DNA of 64,000 nucleotides from Prevotella sp. (GTDB lineage Bacteria > Bacteroidota > Bacteroidia > Bacteroidales > Bacteroidaceae), in contig JAILFH010000024.1 in NCBI GenBank assembly GCA_024697645.1, positions 20,095 to 84,094 on the forward strand. Direction: 5' to 3'. Below the pieces are notes generated by a model. That model saw nothing but the letters and a program-made list of their open reading frames with translations, made no database searches and was not told where the DNA came from. The translations under genes and the position numbers were made by a program. Below are positions 17,035 to 25,694 of this stretch, piece by piece (positions within the stretch are counted from its first letter, which is position 1; each line of letters starts with the position of its first letter).

Positions 17035-19353
17035 CTATCTCCTATTTACATTCACCTTCAGCGTGTCGCCATCGGCAGTCAGAACGGCCTTACCACCCTT
17101 TCGCAACTTGCCGAAAAGCAATTCGCGCATGAGTAGTGGTTTCACGTCGTGACCAATAACGCGATCCATCTCGCGAGCACCATACTCACGAGTAAAACCT
17201 CGCTTCAGCAACAGCGCGCGAGCCTCATCGCTCAACGTCAGTTCCACCTTCTTGTTAGTGAGTTTCTGCTGCAACTCGCGCAGTTTCTTATCAAGAATCA
17301 TCGAGGCCATCCGCTCATCCATATCGTGGAAGACAACCGTTCCGGAAAGTCGGTTGAGGAACTCAGGTTTGAAGGTTTTCTTCACCTGAGCCAGCATTGC
17401 TTCGCCACGAGTCACCTTCGACTGGAACCCTACGCCTGCCTGAGAGGCGAACTGAGCGCCCGCATTGCTCGTCATAATCACGACAACATTGCGGAAATCG
17501 GCCTTCTGACCGCGATTATCAGTCAAGCGGGCGTAGTCCATCACCTGCAAAAGGATGTTATAGATGTCCTGATGAGCCTTTTCAATTTCATCGAGTAGCA
17601 ATACGCAGTTGGGAGTCTTGCGGATCGCGTCTGTGAGCAATCCACCGTCCTCATAGCCCACATAGCCTGCAGGCGAACCAATGAGTTTGGCAACAGCGTG
17701 TTTCTCAGTGTATTCACTCATGTCGAAACGCACAAGTTGCACACCAAGTTCGTTTGCCAATTGTCGCGCAACCTCTGTCTTTCCGACACCCGTCGGACCC
17801 ACGAAAAGCAGCGAGCCCAGCGGTTTATCATCGTCAATCAGACCCGCCTTCGCCATCTGTACGGCTTCCACAACCTGACGGACTGCCTCGTCTTGTCCAT
17901 AGATTTTCTGCAGCATACGCTCCTTCAGCGTCTTGAGCAAACTGTTGTCGTCTTCCTTCAGGGCGGCAGCGTCCACCTTGCAGACCTTTGCCAGAATTTC
18001 GCCAACAAGTTGCTGAGTGACCTTCGGTTTCTCCGTTTCGGTCTTTTCCGTCTCCATCTCCAGTTGTGCTCCAGCCTCATCAATGAGGTCGATGGCCTTA
18101 TCGGGAAGGAAGCGGTCACTCACGAGTCGGGCACTCTGCTTCACCGCATATTCGATGACTGCCTTCGGATATTTCACCCCATGAAAATCTTCATATTGCT
18201 TTCTGAGCCCCATCAGAATCTGAACGGCCTCATCGACAGACGGTTCTGCAATATCGATTTGCTGGAAACGTCGCACAATACCTCTCTGCTGAGCAAAACG
18301 GCGGTTGTATTCGTCGTAAGTAGTGGAACCGATGAATCGAATATCGCCTGACTCCAGATAAGGTTTCAGCATATTTGAAGCATCGGGACCTCCATCGCTG
18401 CCCCTTCCGGCTCCAATCATATTATGGATTTCATCGATATAAATGATGCCGTTGCCCTCTTTGGCGACACCCTCCATCACCATTTTGATGCGCTTCTCGA
18501 AGTCACCGCGAAACTGAGTTCCGGCAAGCATTGAGCCCATATCCATCTGATAGATTTTGCAACCCTTCAGACGTTCGGGCACATCGCCTCGTTCGATTCG
18601 CGCAGCGAGACCATAGACCAGAGCGGTCTTGCCCACACCAGGTTCACCAACGTGCAACGGATTGTTCTTCTCCTTCCGGCAGAGCACCTGCATCGTGCGC
18701 TCCAGTTCCTGCTCCCGGCCAATCAGTGGGTTGTGTTCCCCCACTCTGTCGTTCATGCAAGTAACCAAACGCCTCCAAGCCTGCTTCCGCTGTTTTCCTT
18801 CAGTAGCGTCTTCCTCGTCAATCATATCGTCATCGAAGGGACTGTCAAGTCCATAAGGCAAATCCGCATCAAAATCGCTATCATCGGCGATTGTATCATC
18901 ACCGCCCAAACCGCCTTCCATCTCATAGCATCCAATAAGGATTGAGAGAAAGTCAGGCGCATCGTCTTTCAGATATTTCTTGAGCAGATAGTTTGCCTCC
19001 GATTCCTCCAGCGAGAGCATCGCATAAATGAAATGCGGAACATCGACTTCCTCCCTGCTGGCAAAAAACGAATGACGGCAGGCAGCACTATACATCTCAT
19101 TGAACTGCATCGACGAAGTCGGAATCACGTCTTCCTCATTAGTCGGCAGTTGGTCTTGCTTCTCGAGCCAAGCGAGCAGTTCCGCCCGCATTGCCTCAGG
19201 ATCGGCACCATACTCAGTCAGTGCCTGCTGAAAGCGGGACTGGAGCAGAAACGCATACAGCAGATGCTCGGGGCAATAGTATTCGTGGTGAAAATTAGTG
19301 GCACATTCCAGCGTCTGCCGGAAGGCCTCTTTCATATATTCTGAATTTCCCAT
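17035..19353 (-). CDS. clpA: ATP-dependent Clp protease ATPase subunit ClpA
   Basis: 772 residues: N-terminal Clp repeat domain (1-140); an unusually acidic linker (about 150-190, DDSDFDADLPYG); AAA module 1 with Walker A GEPGVGKTA and Walker B IIYIDEIHN; AAA module 2 with GPTGVGKTE and LLLDEIEKAH; and a C-terminal D2-small domain. In the second module AGVGF occupies the position of the IGL/IGF loop that docks on ClpP. ClpA unfolds proteins for ClpP. Cotranscription with clpS 31 bases upstream and aat five bases downstream fits adaptor-guided N-degron degradation. Confidence 0.97.
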   Translation of the reverse strand: MGNSEYMKEAFRQTLECATNFHHEYYCPEHLLYAFLLQSRFQQALTEYGADPEAMRAELLAWLEKQDQLPTNEEDVIPTSSMQFNEMYSAACRHSFFASREEVDVPHFIYAMLSLEESEANYLLKKYLKDDAPDFLSILIGCYEMEGGLGGDDTIADDSDFDADLPYGLDSPFDDDMIDEEDATEGKQRKQAWRRLVTCMNDRVGEHNPLIGREQELERTMQVLCRKEKNNPLHVGEPGVGKTALVYGLAARIERGDVPERLKGCKIYQMDMGSMLAGTQFRGDFEKRIKMVMEGVAKEGNGIIYIDEIHNMIGAGRGSDGGPDASNMLKPYLESGDIRFIGSTTYDEYNRRFAQQRGIVRRFQQIDIAEPSVDEAVQILMGLRKQYEDFHGVKYPKAVIEYAVKQSARLVSDRFLPDKAIDLIDEAGAQLEMETEKTETEKPKVTQQLVGEILAKVCKVDAAALKEDDNSLLKTLKERMLQKIYGQDEAVRQVVEAVQMAKAGLIDDDKPLGSLLFVGPTGVGKTEVARQLANELGVQLVRFDMSEYTEKHAVAKLIGSPAGYVGYEDGGLLTDAIRKTPNCVLLLDEIEKAHQDIYNILLQVMDYARLTDNRGQKADFRNVVVIMTSNAGAQFASQAGVGFQSKVTRGEAMLAQVKKTFKPEFLNRLSGTVVFHDMDERMASMILDKKLRELQQKLTNKKVELTLSDEARALLLKRGFTREYGAREMDRVIGHDVKPLLMRELLFGKLRKGGKAVLTADGDTLKVNVNRR

Positions 19354-19384
19354 TGTTGTTCAATATTAATAGTTATGTGGTCCA

Positions 19385-19687
19385 CTACTCTGGCTGACAG
19401 TCCACCCTGAGTGGGAACCCATGCTCTCGGGCCATTTCTGTAGCATGAAAGACCTTCGTTCGCGCTACGTCGTAACTATAGACTCCCACGACGGCCTGTC
19501 CCGCGTGATGAACCTGCAACATCAGTTGCTCGGCCTCGCCTTGATTCTTATGAAACACTGTGGCAAGCACCATCACCACGAAATCCATTGTCGTAAAGTC
19601 GTCATTGAACAGAATGACCTTGTATCTTCGAGGTTCTCTCAAATCAGTACGTTGTCGCGAACGGACAGATGATTGTTCTTTAGGCAT
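19385..19687 (-). CDS. clpS: ClpS adaptor protein
   Basis: 100 residues, the usual size. The core YKVILFNDDFTTMDFVVMVL and HHAGQAVVGVYSYDVA holds the Asp pair and His that grip N-terminal Leu, Phe, Tyr or Trp. ClpS hands such proteins to ClpA. It starts five bases after nrdG ends and precedes clpA. Confidence 0.97.
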   Translation of the reverse strand: MPKEQSSVRSRQRTDLREPRRYKVILFNDDFTTMDFVVMVLATVFHKNQGEAEQLMLQVHHAGQAVVGVYSYDVARTKVFHATEMAREHGFPLRVDCQPE

Positions 19688-19692
19688 AGTTT

Positions 19693-20202
19693 CTACGTAG
19701 TTTCAATTTTGTTAGTAGGAATCCATTCTACAGTTCGCCCTTCCTTGAGCGACTGAGGAACATTGATGATGCGCTGGTTAGAACTCCCTCGGAATATTAA
19801 GTCATCGTCCCTCAATGCTTTCACAAAGGGTCCATCGACCAGCACATCAATCTGTTCCAGTAGTGAGCGCTGACGCGGGTTGGAGAGCAGTTGCTCATAG
19901 GTGAAACCCGTGTAGCACCAAATATCTTTCGGCGTGCGCTCATGAATGGCACGCGCCAATTCGGCAAAACCTTCGGGCTGATACATCGGATCGCCGCCCG
20001 AGAAGGTCACGTTGGCATAGGGATCGGCCTCAATGACTCGCATGATTTCCTCTGTCGTCATCGCCCTGCCGCCTGAGAAATCCCACGACTGGGGATTATG
20101 ACACCCAGGGCAAGCATGCTTACAGCCCGCGCAGTAGATCGAGGTCCGGAATCCAGGTCCATCGACCATTGTGTCTTCTATGATACTCAGCACCGAAATC
20201 AT
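19693..20202 (-). CDS. nrdG: anaerobic ribonucleotide reductase activating enzyme
   Basis: 169 residues. A radical-SAM CxxxCxxC motif (Cys27, Cys31, Cys34 within CAGCKHACPGC) binds the 4Fe-4S cluster; VTFSGGDPMYQPEG follows as the SAM-binding region. NrdG makes the glycyl radical on NrdD. nrdD lies upstream on the same strand but is separated by 436 bases that contain a tandem repeat array, an unusually wide gap for this pair. It is tightly packed with clpS downstream. Confidence 0.96.
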   Translation of the reverse strand: MISVLSIIEDTMVDGPGFRTSIYCAGCKHACPGCHNPQSWDFSGGRAMTTEEIMRVIEADPYANVTFSGGDPMYQPEGFAELARAIHERTPKDIWCYTGFTYEQLLSNPRQRSLLEQIDVLVDGPFVKALRDDDLIFRGSSNQRIINVPQSLKEGRTVEWIPTNKIETT

Positions 20203-20262
20203 TTCATCTCAATTTTGTTCATCAGTCGGCTCATCTCGGGAGCCTTCTTAACCCGCTCTCAT

Positions 20263-20505
20263 GTAAAGCATGCCTTTAGACCTTAGAGAGCACGTCTCTG
20301 TAGGTTAGAAAGCATGTCTTTATACCTATATAAAAGCATGCTCTGTACAGTCAAAAGACATGCTCTCTAAGGTCAAAAGCATTGCTTTATAAGGTCGGGA
20401 GGATTGCTCCACATAACCAAGAGGATTGCTCCACATAACCAAGAGGATTGCTCCTTTTTGTGAGAAGCGTAACTCCTTATCACCGAGAGGATTATTCCTA
20501 ACGTT
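20263..20505. repeat. 22-bp-period tandem array B between nrdD and nrdG
   Basis: About eleven units, including AAAAGCATGCTCTGTACAGT, AAAGCATTGCTTTATAAGGT and two almost identical copies of AGAGGATTGCTCCACATAAC. Linkers in the first units carry ACCT, later ones AGGTC, so the array changes strand sense midway. It would be transcribed within the nrdD-nrdG message. Confidence 0.85.
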
Positions 20506-20597
20506 GATGCAAGCATCAGGCTCACTGATTCTTACTTCAGTCGCACCGAAGGTTCAAGTGTTCTGAATCGTGAAAACATCTGCCACAAAGCCAATCC

Positions 20598-20629
20598 TAA
20601 CTATCAACTCTCAGCAATCAACTCTCAAC
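20598..20629. repeat. short CAACTCTCA direct repeat
   Basis: TATCAACTCTCAGCAATCAA is followed by a second CTCTCAAC. This is a minor repeat of a sort dispersed in Bacteroidota genomes. It lies just beyond the nrdD stop codon. Confidence 0.4.
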
Positions 20630-20638
20630 CGAAAAGCA

Positions 20639-22882
20639 TCAAAGCCTGTCGAAGAGTTCCAACTGATTACCGTTGTCAACATGTGTCACGCGGTCGTTCA
20701 ACTCTGCAAGTTTACCATGATTCCAGCGGTCGGTTGTTCCCACGAGATAACCCGTGATGCGCTGCAGACGGTCAATGTTATCACTTCCACAACGCGGACA
20801 GCGTTTCATGTTCGGGTCGGCATTCTCATAACCACAGTCCATACAGCGATTGCGATTGTGATTCACCGAACCATAGCCCATGTTCAGATTGTCCATCATG
20901 TCAACCACATTCATGATGACCTGTGGGTTGTGAGTTGCGTCGCCATCAATCTCCACGTAGAAGATATGGCCTCCGCGAGTCAGTTCGTGATAGGGAGCCT
21001 CCACTTCCGCCTTGTGGCGGGCCGAACACTTGTAATAGACAGGCACATGGTTTGAGTTGGTGTAATAATCGCGGTCAGTAACGCCTTTGATTACACCGAA
21101 TTCCTTGCGGTCAACCTTCGTGAACTTACCACTCAAGCCCTCTGCAGGCGTTGCCAACACTGAATAGTTGTGCTGGTATTTCTCCGAGAATTCATTGATG
21201 CGGTCACGCATGTAGGTCACAATCTTCAGACCAAGTTCCTGCGATTTCTCCGACTCACCATGATGCTTGCCCGTCAGTGCTACAAGACATTCAGCAAGTC
21301 CGATGAATCCAATGCCGAGTGTACCTTGATTGATGACTGACTCAACCCTATCAGTCGACTTCAACTTGTCGCCGCCAATCCAAAGCGAACGCATCAGCAG
21401 CGGGAACTGCTTGGCGAGAGCCGTCTTCTGGAAGTTGTAGCGGTCGTTGAGTTGTTCGGCTGCAACGTCGAGTTGTTCGTCGAGTTTGGCAAAGAACATA
21501 GCCACGCGCTTCTCCTCGTCTTTCTCATCCATACACTCAATGGCGAGACGAACAATGTTGATGGTTGTGAACGACAGGTTGCCTCGACCGACAGAGGTCT
21601 TCGGACCAAACCGATTCTCAAACACGCGAGTACGACAACCCATTGTAGCCACTTCGTGCATATAGCGCTCGGGATCGTCAGCGCGCCATTCATCCGACTG
21701 GTTGTAAGTAGCGTCGAGATTCAGGTAGTTGGGGAAGAATCTGCGGGCAGTCACCTTGCAAGCCAGTTCGTAGAGGTCGTAATTGCGGTCTTCGGGCAGA
21801 TAGTTCACGCCGCGCTTCTTCTTCCATATCTGAATGGGGAAGATGGCAGTCTCGCCGTCGCCAACGCCTTCATAGGTAGAAAGCAGAATCTCACGCATCA
21901 CGCAACGACCTTCAGCACTCGTGTCCGTACCATAATTAATAGAGGAGAACACCACCTGATTACCACCGCGAGAGTGAATCGTGTTCATATTGTGGATGAA
22001 AGCCTCCATCGCCTGATGCACACGAGCCACAGTCTTGTTCATTGCGTGCTGAACGACGCGCTGCTCGCCCTGAAGTCCATCGAGCGGACGCTTCAGATAG
22101 TCGTCAATATCCATTCCATAAAGGTGCTCATAGTTCTGGCCATTGAGTTCCTCCAGGCTCTTCAGTTCCTCTTGGAATGTCATTCTGACAAACGGAGCGA
22201 GATAGAAGTCGAAGGCAGGAATGGCCTGACCTCCATGCATCTCGTTCTGGGCACATTCAAGCGAGATACAGGCCAGCACGCTCGCAGTCTCGATTCGCTT
22301 TGCTGGCCGAGAGGCACCGTGACCGGCAATGAAACCACAATTCAGAATATGGTCAAGTGGGTGCTGCACGCATGTGAGCGACTTCGTGGGGTAATAGTCC
22401 TTGTCGTGTACGTGCAGATAATTATGTTTGATGGCGTCGCGGGTGCGTTCTGAGAGCAGGTAGTCGTCAACGAAAGGCTTCGTCGACTCTGAGGCGAATT
22501 TCATCATCATGCCTGCTGGCGTATCAGCGTTCATATTGGCATTCTCACGTGTCACATCGTTGTTCTTCACGTTCACAATGTCCAGGAACACCTCGCGGGT
22601 CTTTGCCTTGCGGGCTATTGACCGCTGATTGCGATAGGCAATGTACTTCTGAGCCACATCCTTACGGCTCGATTTCATCAGTTCCATCTCCACTGCGTCC
22701 TGAATCTCCTCAACACCCATCTGCTCACGGCCACGTGCTGCCACGCGGTCGGCAATCTGATGGAGGAGCGTCTCATCTTCACCTCGTTCGGTCACGAGCA
22801 TGGCCTTGCGGATTGCGGCCATGATTTTTTGCTCATTGAAGCCGACAATTCGCCCGTCGCGCTTCTTAACTGTTTGTATCAT
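20639..22882 (-). CDS. nrdD: anaerobic ribonucleoside-triphosphate reductase
   Basis: 747 residues. An N-terminal ATP-cone (about 1-95, VKKRDGRIVGFNEQKI) gives allosteric control. The central ten-stranded barrel carries catalytic cysteines (for example GCRTRVFENR). The C-terminus has the zinc site CMDC...CPRC and the glycyl-radical loop RITGYLVG (Gly about 711). It converts NTPs to dNTPs without oxygen and needs NrdG for activation, which fits an anaerobe. A promoter box lies about 55 bases upstream. Confidence 0.97.
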   Translation of the reverse strand: MIQTVKKRDGRIVGFNEQKIMAAIRKAMLVTERGEDETLLHQIADRVAARGREQMGVEEIQDAVEMELMKSSRKDVAQKYIAYRNQRSIARKAKTREVFLDIVNVKNNDVTRENANMNADTPAGMMMKFASESTKPFVDDYLLSERTRDAIKHNYLHVHDKDYYPTKSLTCVQHPLDHILNCGFIAGHGASRPAKRIETASVLACISLECAQNEMHGGQAIPAFDFYLAPFVRMTFQEELKSLEELNGQNYEHLYGMDIDDYLKRPLDGLQGEQRVVQHAMNKTVARVHQAMEAFIHNMNTIHSRGGNQVVFSSINYGTDTSAEGRCVMREILLSTYEGVGDGETAIFPIQIWKKKRGVNYLPEDRNYDLYELACKVTARRFFPNYLNLDATYNQSDEWRADDPERYMHEVATMGCRTRVFENRFGPKTSVGRGNLSFTTINIVRLAIECMDEKDEEKRVAMFFAKLDEQLDVAAEQLNDRYNFQKTALAKQFPLLMRSLWIGGDKLKSTDRVESVINQGTLGIGFIGLAECLVALTGKHHGESEKSQELGLKIVTYMRDRINEFSEKYQHNYSVLATPAEGLSGKFTKVDRKEFGVIKGVTDRDYYTNSNHVPVYYKCSARHKAEVEAPYHELTRGGHIFYVEIDGDATHNPQVIMNVVDMMDNLNMGYGSVNHNRNRCMDCGYENADPNMKRCPRCGSDNIDRLQRITGYLVGTTDRWNHGKLAELNDRVTHVDNGNQLELFDRL

Positions 22883-22935
22883 AATAAGTTAGGGAAATAT
22901 ATTGGTTTGAATTTCTTCATGTCTGTTTCCGTATG

Positions 22936-22943
22936 CAAAGATA
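22936..22943 (-). promoter_or_regulatory. -7 box upstream of nrdD
   Basis: TATCTTTG on the minus strand, 53 bases before the nrdD start. No clear TTTG lies 19 bp further up. Confidence 0.45.
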
Positions 22944-23116
22944 CGAAAAACTTTCATTATTTATATCGCCTGCCTGAATGTTTTTCTGTTAATATTTGTC
23001 AAGTCGCTGATAGCAAACTAAATAGACCCGAAAAATTTTTCTGGGACGATTTTTCACGATACAATGGGGCCATCTCCATTATATAATAAGGTGTAGAAAC
23101 GAAATGAAGTAGGTGC

Positions 23117-23152
23117 AAAAAAAATGCCGCAACTCTCAGCGAGCTGCGACAC
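23117..23152 (-). terminator. intrinsic terminator of the small RNA
   Basis: On the minus strand an 11-bp stem (TGTCGCAGCTC with GAGTTGCGGCA, two wobble pairs), a 5-base loop and a run of eight T. Confidence 0.8.
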
Positions 23153-23305
23153 AAGCTATGTTTAACTAAAAATCCTTTTCGATAGAAATGGTAGCCTCAC
23201 GGCCTCCATTGTTACCTGTTAAACAATCTGTTTAATTACCTTAAACCTAATAACTAAAAACCTAAATCTATTACTACTAACCTAAACAATCTATTAACCT
23301 TTTGA
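23117..23305 (-). ncRNA. candidate small RNA or attenuated leader upstream of nrdD
   Basis: A complete minus-strand transcription unit: a well-formed promoter at 23311-23318, about 190 bases, then a strong intrinsic terminator. Inside are a 7-bp hairpin (TTAAACA/TGTTTAA, 3-base loop), a GGCC/GGCT hairpin, and a 15-residue reading frame at 23162-23209 (MEAVRLPFLSKRIFS). It could be a trans-acting sRNA, a tiny peptide gene, or an attenuated leader for nrdD, which starts 235 bases beyond the terminator but has its own -7 box. I recognise no riboswitch motif. Confidence 0.55.
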
Positions 23306-23310
23306 CGATG

Positions 23311-23318
23311 CAAAGGTA
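23311..23318 (-). promoter_or_regulatory. promoter of the candidate small RNA
   Basis: TACCTTTG on the minus strand with TTG (23340-23338) exactly 19 bp upstream. This is one of the best-formed promoters in the window and no annotated gene starts close to it. Confidence 0.65.
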
Positions 23319-23467
23319 CGACGATTTTCAGATTCCACAATGATTCTTCATCTTTTTATGCAAAAAAATGCCCTTTTCTTGACATAAATCAAGCATTGTG
23401 TTCGCACACACAACAAAAAACGGCATTTTTATGCTCATAATTGAAAGAAAATGCCGACCTTTGCAGT

Positions 23468-24448
23468 ATGGAAAAATTCGTGAGGTTTCTGAAGAACTGG
23501 TCGCTACCTGTTGGTATGGGAACAGGCATCATCACCTATCTGGTGTTTGCGCTGACGCCCAGTCTCGATGGGGCGGCTCATTTTTTTGCGCCTTTCTTCG
23601 ACCGGATAGTACCTCTATTCATGTTCTTCATCCTCTTCGTAACGTTCTGTAAAGTCGACTTCCACCGAATGCGCCCCGTCGCTTGGCATTTGTGGGAAGC
23701 CATTTTCCAGATTATCTTCATCGGCGTTATCATGTCGGTCATCCTTGCCTACAAACTGCAGGGAGCCAATCTTGTGCTGATGGAGGCCCTGCTTGTCTGC
23801 GTCATCTCACCTTGTGCGGCTGCTGCTCCTGTGGTAACGAACAAACTCGGAGGCGACCTTGAACAAATGACGACTTACACCTTTCTCACCAATTTCATCA
23901 CGGCGCTATTCATTCCTCTGTGCTTCCCGATGATTGAGAAGGCGGGACATATCACATTCTGGGCCGCATTCCTTACTATATTAAAAGGTGTAGTAACGGT
24001 GCTTGTAGTTCCTATGCTGCTGGCCTACATCGTGAAGCACTACATGAAACGCCTTCATCAGCGCATCGTCTCGGTGAAGGATCTAGGGTATTATCTCTGG
24101 GCAACATCGCTCTCAATCGTGACGGGTGTGACGATGAAGAACATCTTCAATGCAAAGGCATCAGGTTGGCTCCTGCTGGCGATTGCCCTTCTCGGATTGG
24201 TGCTCTGCATTATTCAGTTTGCCGTTGGACGCTGGATAGGACATTTCTCCGGTCATACTGCAGAAGGCGGACAGGCGCTTGGACAAAAGAACACCGCGTT
24301 TGCCATCTGGATTGCCTATACTTATCTGACTCCGCTCTCGTCAGTGGGGCCCGGTTGCTACATTCTCTGGCAGAATATCATCAATTCCATAGAGATTTGG
24401 CAACACAGACGCGACGAAAACCGACAACTCGCGGCTACACAAAAATGA
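23468..24448 (+). CDS. BASS-type (bile acid:Na+ symporter family) transporter
   Basis: 326 residues and about nine to ten membrane helices. The motifs ISPCAAAAPVVTNKLGGD (helix 4 crossing region) and GQKNTAFAIWIAYTYL with SSVGPGCYILWQN (helix 9 region) fit the BASS fold. The true substrate is open: members carry bile acids, organic acids or other anions. I chose ATG 23468 (MEKFVRFLKN); an upstream TTG at 23441 would extend it but lacks a site. A GACCTTTG box lies next to the ATG but without a good -33. The GH43 gene starts 25 bases downstream and may be co-transcribed. Confidence 0.82.
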   Translation: MEKFVRFLKNWSLPVGMGTGIITYLVFALTPSLDGAAHFFAPFFDRIVPLFMFFILFVTFCKVDFHRMRPVAWHLWEAIFQIIFIGVIMSVILAYKLQGANLVLMEALLVCVISPCAAAAPVVTNKLGGDLEQMTTYTFLTNFITALFIPLCFPMIEKAGHITFWAAFLTILKGVVTVLVVPMLLAYIVKHYMKRLHQRIVSVKDLGYYLWATSLSIVTGVTMKNIFNAKASGWLLLAIALLGLVLCIIQFAVGRWIGHFSGHTAEGGQALGQKNTAFAIWIAYTYLTPLSSVGPGCYILWQNIINSIEIWQHRRDENRQLAATQK

Positions 24449-24473
24449 AAATAAACCAACAACACAACAGAAA

Positions 24474-25511
24474 ATGAAACGAACACTGATGATTATCTCA
24501 CTCATGGTTGCATGCTGCACCGTGAGCCTCGCCCAGAACATAGTGAAGGGCACCTATGGTTACCTTTATTGCCACATGAGCGATCGTGGCGAGTATACAG
24601 CCTATGCGGTGAGCCGCGACGGTATGAACTATCAGGACATTCGCGGAGGCGACGCCATCATGGATCCTGAGGAGCACGCCCGTATTGAAGGCGGACAGCG
24701 CGACGCTTTTATCACTCGCGCCTGGAACGGAAAAGGCTATGTGATGGTCTGCACCGATATGTGCGTCCGTAAGTCGCACAAGTGGGACAACTACGGTATC
24801 GACTTGCTGAAGTCGGACGACCTAATCCACTGGACAAGCGTCACCTTCGACTATCGCAAGGGCAAGCAGATATTCTCCAATCCCGAAGCAGAAAGCGTCT
24901 ATAAAGACTGGTCAACCATCAACCGCGTTTGGGCTCCACAGATTTTCTGGGATCCGAACTACGTCTGGGAGAATGGCGAAAAGGGCGGCTACATGATTTA
25001 TTATTCAATGCTTAATCGTCCTGAGGAGAAGTACGACCGCATGTATTATTCCTACGCCGACAAGTCGTTCACTAAACTCACACAACCGAAACTCCTGTTC
25101 GACTGGGGTTATGCAACGATTGACGCCGACATCAACTTGCTGGACGATGGTCTCTACCACATGCTCATCAAGAAGGAAGGTGGTCGGCCGGGCATCTACA
25201 CTGCAACCTCGAAGCAACTCACAACAGGATGGGGCGAGCCTGTAGAGGACGACTACGTGTCGTTTGAGGGTCGCAAGAATTGTGAAGGGTCAAGTGCATT
25301 CCAACTCATTGGTGACAAGACTTGGCGCGTGGCTTACATTCAGTATAGCGATAATCCCAAGCACTACCGTATCTGCAAGGCCAACGAACATCTCCGTAAC
25401 TTCCACGACCCCGTTGACATTAAGGGCGTAACGGGTCCGCAGCACGGTTCCTTCATGCGTCTTACGAAGAAGGAATATAAGCGCCTGCTGAAGTGGGACA
25501 AGCAGAAATAA
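24474..25511 (+). CDS. secreted GH43 family glycosidase
   Basis: 345 residues with a signal peptide (MKRTLMIISLMVACCTVSLAQ). A single five-bladed propeller: RDAFITR carries the catalytic base Asp, ATIDADINLLDDG the middle Asp and CEGSSAF the acid Glu. It is related to the N-terminal domain of the 1,649-residue protein at 49767-54716 (both have GYLY/F, DGMNY/LNY, RDxFITR, WAPxI/V). Likely an arabinofuranosidase or beta-galactosidase type exo-enzyme; specificity is unknown. A perfect 12-bp stem terminator follows. Confidence 0.85.
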   Translation: MKRTLMIISLMVACCTVSLAQNIVKGTYGYLYCHMSDRGEYTAYAVSRDGMNYQDIRGGDAIMDPEEHARIEGGQRDAFITRAWNGKGYVMVCTDMCVRKSHKWDNYGIDLLKSDDLIHWTSVTFDYRKGKQIFSNPEAESVYKDWSTINRVWAPQIFWDPNYVWENGEKGGYMIYYSMLNRPEEKYDRMYYSYADKSFTKLTQPKLLFDWGYATIDADINLLDDGLYHMLIKKEGGRPGIYTATSKQLTTGWGEPVEDDYVSFEGRKNCEGSSAFQLIGDKTWRVAYIQYSDNPKHYRICKANEHLRNFHDPVDIKGVTGPQHGSFMRLTKKEYKRLLKWDKQK

Positions 25512-25517
25512 ACTCTT

Positions 25518-25567
25518 AATGGGTGCCCGTTCAAAAGTAATTTTTCAACTTTTAGCGGGCACCCATT
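25518..25567. terminator. bidirectional terminator
   Basis: Perfect 12-bp inverted repeat AATGGGTGCCCG / CGGGCACCCATT with a 26-base loop. It stands between the convergent GH43 and dapL genes. Confidence 0.8.
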
Positions 25568-25694
25568 ATTTTAATAGTTAAATCTAATTTACAAAAGTCT
25601 GTACCTATTATAATTATAAGCAGAAGGAAATCATTGTTTCTTCTTCGCAGCGTTCAATGACGACTCAGCCAAAATCGACGGAGTTCGTTGACTC

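Noticed and set aside
20263..20505. The 22-bp arrays as CRISPR
   Set aside because: There are no conserved direct repeats separated by unique spacers of about 30 bp, the units are degenerate and dyadic, and no cas gene is present.
21452..22453. Antisense frame of 333 codons opposite nrdD
   Set aside because: Shadow of a certain gene; composition follows the nrdD codons.
23117..23305. Cobalamin riboswitch upstream of nrdD
   Set aside because: No B12-box or matching core sequence could be found; NrdD is a glycyl-radical enzyme and does not need cobalamin.
13431..25511. A SusC/SusD polysaccharide utilisation locus
   Set aside because: Several glycosidases are present but no SusC- or SusD-like protein was seen anywhere in the window.
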